From assembly GCF_037688875.1 (NCBI RefSeq), contig NZ_JAWDIE010000006.1:62001-126000 (forward strand): DNA of 64,000 bases, written 5' to 3'. Made by a program: the position numbers and the translations under genes. Position 1 is the first letter of the stretch, and each line of letters begins with the position of its first letter. The notes below the pieces were generated by a model. That model was not told the origin of the DNA. It saw nothing but the letters and a program-made list of their open reading frames with translations, and did not search any database. Source of the DNA: Amphibiibacter pelophylacis. Its GTDB lineage: Bacteria > Pseudomonadota > Gammaproteobacteria > Burkholderiales > Burkholderiaceae_C. Shown here in pieces: positions 60,316-64,000 of the stretch.

Positions 60316-60798
60316 TCACGCCACCCCAACCACCTCATACCCCATCTGCCCTGACCCCACCTGCACCAGCACCTCATCCCCCTCGCATTTGCCCAGCAAG
60401 GCCCGGCCCAGCGGCGCCTCGCTGCTGATGACCTGAACGGGCTGGCCGCCGCAGAGCAGTTTCATGCTGCCCCCGGCGGGGCCGAGGAAGACGTGCTGCA
60501 GCGCGCCGTCGGCATCGGCCAGGCACACCAGCGCGCCAAGCTGTATGCCCTGGCGGGCGTCGTAGGGGCGCGGGTGAAACTGGCGCCAGTGGGTGATGGC
60601 CTGGCGGATGGCCGTGACGCGGCGGGCTTGGCCGGTGGCCAGGTAGGCAGCTTCCAGACCCAGGGTGTCGTACTTGTTTTCGGCGATGTTCTCTTCGTGC
60701 GTCGCCGTTTCATGGGCCGCCAGCGCGGCCTGTTCGGTTTGCAGCAGGTCTTGGGCGAGACTCTCCAGCACCTGCTGGCGTAACAGCGATTTATCCAT
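60316..60798 (-). CDS. GreA/GreB-like transcription elongation factor, atypical
   Basis: A 160-residue protein. Residues 1-70 form a helical hairpin (SLLRQQVLESLAQDLLQTEQ, ENIAENKYDTLGLEAAYLAT) and 80-160 the Gre/FKBP-like C-terminal domain (LGALVCLADADGALQHVFLG, VISSEAPLGRALLGKCEGDE). The IISxxSPLGxALLGK-type motif is clear. The N-terminal hairpin tip lacks an obvious GreA-like DxxE pair at the usual place, so it may not stimulate transcript cleavage like GreA. It lies downstream of truD on the same strand. Confidence 0.82.
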   Translation of the reverse strand: MDKSLLRQQVLESLAQDLLQTEQAALAAHETATHEENIAENKYDTLGLEAAYLATGQARRVTAIRQAITHWRQFHPRPYDARQGIQLGALVCLADADGALQHVFLGPAGGSMKLLCGGQPVQVISSEAPLGRALLGKCEGDEVLVQVGSGQMGYEVVGVA

Positions 60799-60864
60799 GG
60801 GGGAAGCGGGAGTGGCCTCTCGAACAGGCTGCAGTCGGCTCTTGCGGATGAAGGGCTGCGCCCC

Positions 60865-61887
60865 TTACTCCGCAGCCCCGGGCTCGGTGAGTCGCTCGGG
60901 CTCTGTGGTGCGCAGGATTTCGCCCAGCACAGACGTGGCGTAGGTGCCAGCGGGCAGGGTGAAGCTGATCACCAGCTGGTCGGCTTGAGGCCATTCCCAG
61001 CTCATGTCGGCCGGGCTTGCCACCAGGGCGCGGCGCTCCTGGTCCAGTCCGGCGTATTCCAGGCCGTTGCACAAAATGGCGTGGCGCTCGGCCACGCTGT
61101 TCTCCAGGGCCTGCGCATCGCCCGAGGTGCTCACCCGGCCCCGGCCCCAAAGCGGCCCGGTGGGCTGGCCGGTGTCGGTCATCACATCGCCCGGCAAACT
61201 TTTGCCCCACAGCCCTTGCGCAATGCGCAGCGCCAGCACCTCATTGAAGACAAAAGAGCGCACCGCCGACAGGTAAATGCCCTTCTTCTTCGGATTGCGC
61301 ACGCGAATCTCGCGCGCCAGCATGGCGCGGCCCAGCTCGACATTGCCGCCGTCAAAGCCAAAGCGCTGGGCGCCGAAGTAGTTGGGCACGCCCTGCGTCG
61401 CCACGGCCTGCAGGTTGGCCTCCAGCGCCTGCCGCTCGCCGCTGACTTCACGCAGCACGATGCGAAAGCGGTTGCCCTGCAGATCGCCCGGTCGCAGCTT
61501 CTTCACGTGGCGGCTCTGGCTCAGCACCCTGAATTCCGGGTGCGCAAGCGGCGTCAGGTCGGGCGTCTCGCCGGTTTTGCCGCTGGGCAGGTAGATGCTG
61601 AACCACTGCCGGGTGATGGCGTGGCGGTCCTTCAGACCGGCATAGCCCACATCCCACTCGTTCACCCCGGCGGCCAGGGCCAGTTGCTGGGCGACGTAGA
61701 CGGTGTTGGCGCCGCTCTTTTCCACCTCCACCCAGATGTGCTCGCCCGCCCCCGAGGGCAACTGCAGCGGCAGCTCGGTGACGACGAAGTCCTCGTGATG
61801 GACTTTCAGCATGGCGCTGGCGCCGCTGGCCGGGTAGGCGCTGGGCCAGTGGGGCAGGGTGGTGTGGGTGGGGGGAGATTCGGTCAT
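60865..61887 (-). CDS. truD: tRNA pseudouridine(13) synthase TruD
   Basis: A 340-residue enzyme. The catalytic motif GLKDRHAITRQWFSIY contains the nucleophilic Asp, and VPNYFGAQRFGFDGGNVELG and RSFVFNEVLALRI are conserved TruD blocks. It converts U13 of tRNA-Glu and others. ATG 61887 gives MTESPPTHT; the frame upstream is GC-rich noise. It is divergent from prfC. Confidence 0.96.
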   Translation of the reverse strand: MTESPPTHTTLPHWPSAYPASGASAMLKVHHEDFVVTELPLQLPSGAGEHIWVEVEKSGANTVYVAQQLALAAGVNEWDVGYAGLKDRHAITRQWFSIYLPSGKTGETPDLTPLAHPEFRVLSQSRHVKKLRPGDLQGNRFRIVLREVSGERQALEANLQAVATQGVPNYFGAQRFGFDGGNVELGRAMLAREIRVRNPKKKGIYLSAVRSFVFNEVLALRIAQGLWGKSLPGDVMTDTGQPTGPLWGRGRVSTSGDAQALENSVAERHAILCNGLEYAGLDQERRALVASPADMSWEWPQADQLVISFTLPAGTYATSVLGEILRTTEPERLTEPGAAE

Positions 61888-62186
61888 GGGAGTGTTGGCG
61901 GCGATTGAAGGGGCGAGTTTTGCACAAGCGGCTGACGTCTCTGCCAACGTTTGGCGCACGGCGGGCGCGGGAGATTCTGGTCGCCAAGCGCTACGGCGGG
62001 GTCGTTTGAGCCTGGAGGGCTGGCGCATCGGCTACTGCCCGCTGCCCGCGCCCACCCCGATGACGCGGGTGTCACGCTGACGCTGGAGCGCCATCCCCTT
62101 GAATTCGACGCCCCTCTGCGGCCCTGACATCTGCGAAAATGCTGTCTTTTCCGACCGACCGCCTTTGCCCGGCGCCGTCACACCCC
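61888..62186. other. Intergenic region between truD and prfC
   Basis: These 299 bases hold the divergent starts. The stretch stays GC-rich and open in several frames, and one plus-strand frame at about 61990-62127 ends in a string that looks protein-like (GVTLTLERHPLEFDAPLRP), possibly a gene remnant. I find no start codon with a ribosome site and no clear promoter. Confidence 0.35.
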
Positions 62187-63809
62187 ATGTCCGACCTTGC
62201 TTCCTCGGTGCGCCAGCGGCGCACTTTTGCCATCATCTCCCACCCTGACGCGGGCAAGACCACGCTGACAGAAAAGCTGCTGCTGTTTTCGGGCGCGATC
62301 CAGATCGCCGGGGCGGTCAAGGGGCGCAAGGCCAGCCGCCACGCGACCAGCGACTGGATGGAGATCGAAAAGCAGCGCGGCATCTCGGTCGCCAGTTCGG
62401 TGATGCAGATGGAATACGGCGGCTGCGTCATCAACCTGCTCGACACGCCGGGCCACCAGGATTTCTCCGAGGACACCTACCGCGTGCTGACTGCGGTGGA
62501 CGCCGCGCTGATGGTGATCGACGCGGCCAACGGCGTCGAGCCGCAGACGCGCCGCCTGCTGCAGGTCTGCCGCGCGCGCAACACGCCCATCCTGACCTTC
62601 GTCAACAAAATGGACCGCGAGGTGCAGGATCCGCTGACGCTGATGGATGAAATCGAGCGCGAGCTGGGCATGACGGTCGTTCCCTTCACCTGGCCGGTGG
62701 GCATGGGCAAGAGCTTCGCTGGCGTGATCGACCTGCGCGCGAAGCACCTGCGCGTTTTCGAGCCGGGCGAGGATCGCGTTCAGGGCGGCGACGAGCGCCT
62801 GCCGCTGTCGGACACGGCGGCGCTCACCCAGCGCTTTGGCATGGCTTATGACCAGGCGGCCGGCGAGATCGAACTTCTGGGCGAAGCGGCCACGCCGTTT
62901 GACGCGGCCGACTTTCTGGCCGGGCGCCAGACGCCGATGTTCTTTGGATCGGCGGTGAACAACTTCGGCGTGCAGGAGATTCTGGACGCGCTGACCGAGC
63001 TCGCGCCCGCGCCCGCGCCGCGTGCCGCGCTGCAGCGCGAGGTGGCGCCCGACGAGCCCAAATTCACCGGCGTGGTCTTCAAGATCCAGGCCAATATGGA
63101 CCCGGCGCACCGCGACCGCATCGCCTTCGTGCGCGTGATGAGCGGCCACTTCGAGCGCGGCATGCGCCTCAAAGTCGTGCGCTCGGGCAAGGAGCTGCGG
63201 CCCAACACCGTGGTCAGCTTCCTGAGCCAGCGCCGCGAGCTGCTGGACGAGGCCTTTGGCGGCGACATCATCGGCATTCCCAACCACGGCGTGCTGCAGC
63301 TGGGCGATACGCTGACCGAGGGTGAATCGCTCCAGTTCACCGGCCTGCCGTTTTTTGCGCCGGAGATGTTCCGCAGCGTGGAAGTGGCCGATCCGCTGCG
63401 CACCAAGCAGCTCAAGGCCGGCCTGCAGCAGCTGGGCGAGGAGGGCGCCATCCAGGTCTTTCGCCCCGAATTGGGCTCGGTGCTGCTGCTGGGCGCGGTG
63501 GGCCAGTTGCAGTTCGAGGTCGTCGCGCACCGCCTGGAGCACGAATACGGCGTCAAGGCGCGCATCACCGGCAGCCGCTACCAGGTGGCGCGCTGGGTGA
63601 CCTGCGACGCGGCCGATGGCGGCGAGACCGAACTCAAGCGCTTCATCAACGCCAACAGCCACCGACTCGCCTGGGACGCCGTCAACGCACCCACGCTGCT
63701 GCTGGAGTACGCCGCCGAGCTGCGCGCCATCGAAGAGAACTGGCCCAAAATCCGCTTCCACGCCATGCGCGAACACGCGGGGCTGGTGTTTCAGCGGGCG
63801 GGGGATTGA
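62187..63809 (+). CDS. prfC: Peptide chain release factor 3
   Basis: A 540-residue translational GTPase. G1 is SHPDAGKTTLTE, the effector switch KQRGISVASSVMQM, G3 DTPGHQDFSEDTYR and G4 NKMDR. The C-terminal domains include VVFKIQANMDPAHRDRIAFV and RITGSRYQVARWV. RF3 removes RF1 and RF2 from the ribosome after termination. ATG 62187 gives MSDLASSVRQRRTFAIISHP, the normal start; the frame is open 16 codons upstream. Confidence 0.98.
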   Translation: MSDLASSVRQRRTFAIISHPDAGKTTLTEKLLLFSGAIQIAGAVKGRKASRHATSDWMEIEKQRGISVASSVMQMEYGGCVINLLDTPGHQDFSEDTYRVLTAVDAALMVIDAANGVEPQTRRLLQVCRARNTPILTFVNKMDREVQDPLTLMDEIERELGMTVVPFTWPVGMGKSFAGVIDLRAKHLRVFEPGEDRVQGGDERLPLSDTAALTQRFGMAYDQAAGEIELLGEAATPFDAADFLAGRQTPMFFGSAVNNFGVQEILDALTELAPAPAPRAALQREVAPDEPKFTGVVFKIQANMDPAHRDRIAFVRVMSGHFERGMRLKVVRSGKELRPNTVVSFLSQRRELLDEAFGGDIIGIPNHGVLQLGDTLTEGESLQFTGLPFFAPEMFRSVEVADPLRTKQLKAGLQQLGEEGAIQVFRPELGSVLLLGAVGQLQFEVVAHRLEHEYGVKARITGSRYQVARWVTCDAADGGETELKRFINANSHRLAWDAVNAPTLLLEYAAELRAIEENWPKIRFHAMREHAGLVFQRAGD

Positions 63810-63810
63810 G

Positions 63811-64000
63811 ATGAGCTGGCCCCAGCGACTGAGTCTGGTTCGCCATCTGCCCGCCGCCTGGCAACCCCGCGCGCGCCTGTATCTGGATCTGATCCGCTGG
63901 GATCGCCCGGCCGGCTGGCTGCTGCTGCTGTGGCCGACCCTGATGGCGCTGTGGCTGGCGGCGGGGGGCTGGCCGGGGCTGCACCTGCTGGGGGTGTTTG
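63811..64000 (+). CDS. ubiA: 4-hydroxybenzoate polyprenyltransferase UbiA, 5' part (cut by window end)
   Basis: The first 63 codons read MSWPQRLSLVRHLPAAWQPR, then ARLYLDLIRWDRPAGWLLLL and WPTLMALWLAAGG. The block LIRWDRPAGWLLLLWPTLMALW is the N-terminal signature of UbiA in proteobacteria, with the first membrane helix. It attaches the prenyl tail to 4-hydroxybenzoate in ubiquinone synthesis. The start is one base after the prfC stop; the rest lies outside the window. Confidence 0.92.
   Translation, partial: MSWPQRLSLVRHLPAAWQPRARLYLDLIRWDRPAGWLLLLWPTLMALWLAAGGWPGLHLLGVF

Noticed and set aside
61990..62127. A small gene or gene remnant upstream of prfC
   Set aside because: One frame ends in a protein-like string, but no start, ribosome site or family match could be found; kept only as a note on the intergenic region.

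Overview
The window is a piece of a high-GC betaproteobacterial chromosome, most likely from the order Burkholderiales and probably the Comamonadaceae. This rests on the gene content and order (uvrC to pgsA, hpf-ptsN-hprK, bamE divergent from fur, leuS-lptE-holA, the PP0621-type protein before a PilS-like kinase) and on the codon use. I could not run a database search. I saw no rRNA or tRNA gene and no insertion sequence.

Layout. 1-11.5 kb: the end of uvrC, a diguanylate cyclase, a lipoprotein and pgsA, then three large c-di-GMP signalling proteins on the minus strand, two of them tandem paralogues. 11.8-15.9 kb: an SDR/thiolase pair, a small Met/His-rich secreted protein and bioA. 15.9-21.3 kb: early flagellar genes flgN, flgM and flgA on the minus strand, divergent from flgBCDEF; the operon stops at flgF. 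21.3-22.3 kb: nadA.

22.4-34.5 kb is a visibly more AT-rich defence island. It has a 30-repeat type I-F CRISPR array (plus one decayed terminal repeat), a leader with a consensus IHF site, and a minus-strand operon csy1-csy2-csy3-cas6f-cas1 whose genes overlap by 4 bases. Divergent from it is a WYL-domain (BrxR/CapW-like) regulator followed by the cas2-cas3 fusion. A Fic toxin-antitoxin pair lies just beyond. In the usual I-F locus cas1 and cas2-3 sit together upstream of csy1 and all genes point one way, so this is a rearranged I-F locus with a built-in candidate regulator. It is the most interesting part of the window.

34.5-44 kb is housekeeping: holA, lptE, leuS, dapB, bamE, fur, hprK, ptsN, hpf and a 3-hydroxybutyrate dehydrogenase. 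44.2-49.5 kb is an iron-uptake block (tonB-exbB-exbD, a siderophore receptor and a PiuC-type hydroxylase) with two Fur-box-like sequences in front of tonB. 49.5-54.1 kb is a sugar ABC transporter operon of Frc type with a FucU/RbsD mutarotase and a ROK regulator. 54.3-57 kb holds a PilS-like kinase lacking its usual pilR partner downstream, a PP0621-type protein and an Lrp-type regulator. 57.1-64 kb holds glmS, an AAA ATPase preceded by a near-perfect 41-base palindrome, a Gre-like factor, truD, prfC and the start of ubiA.
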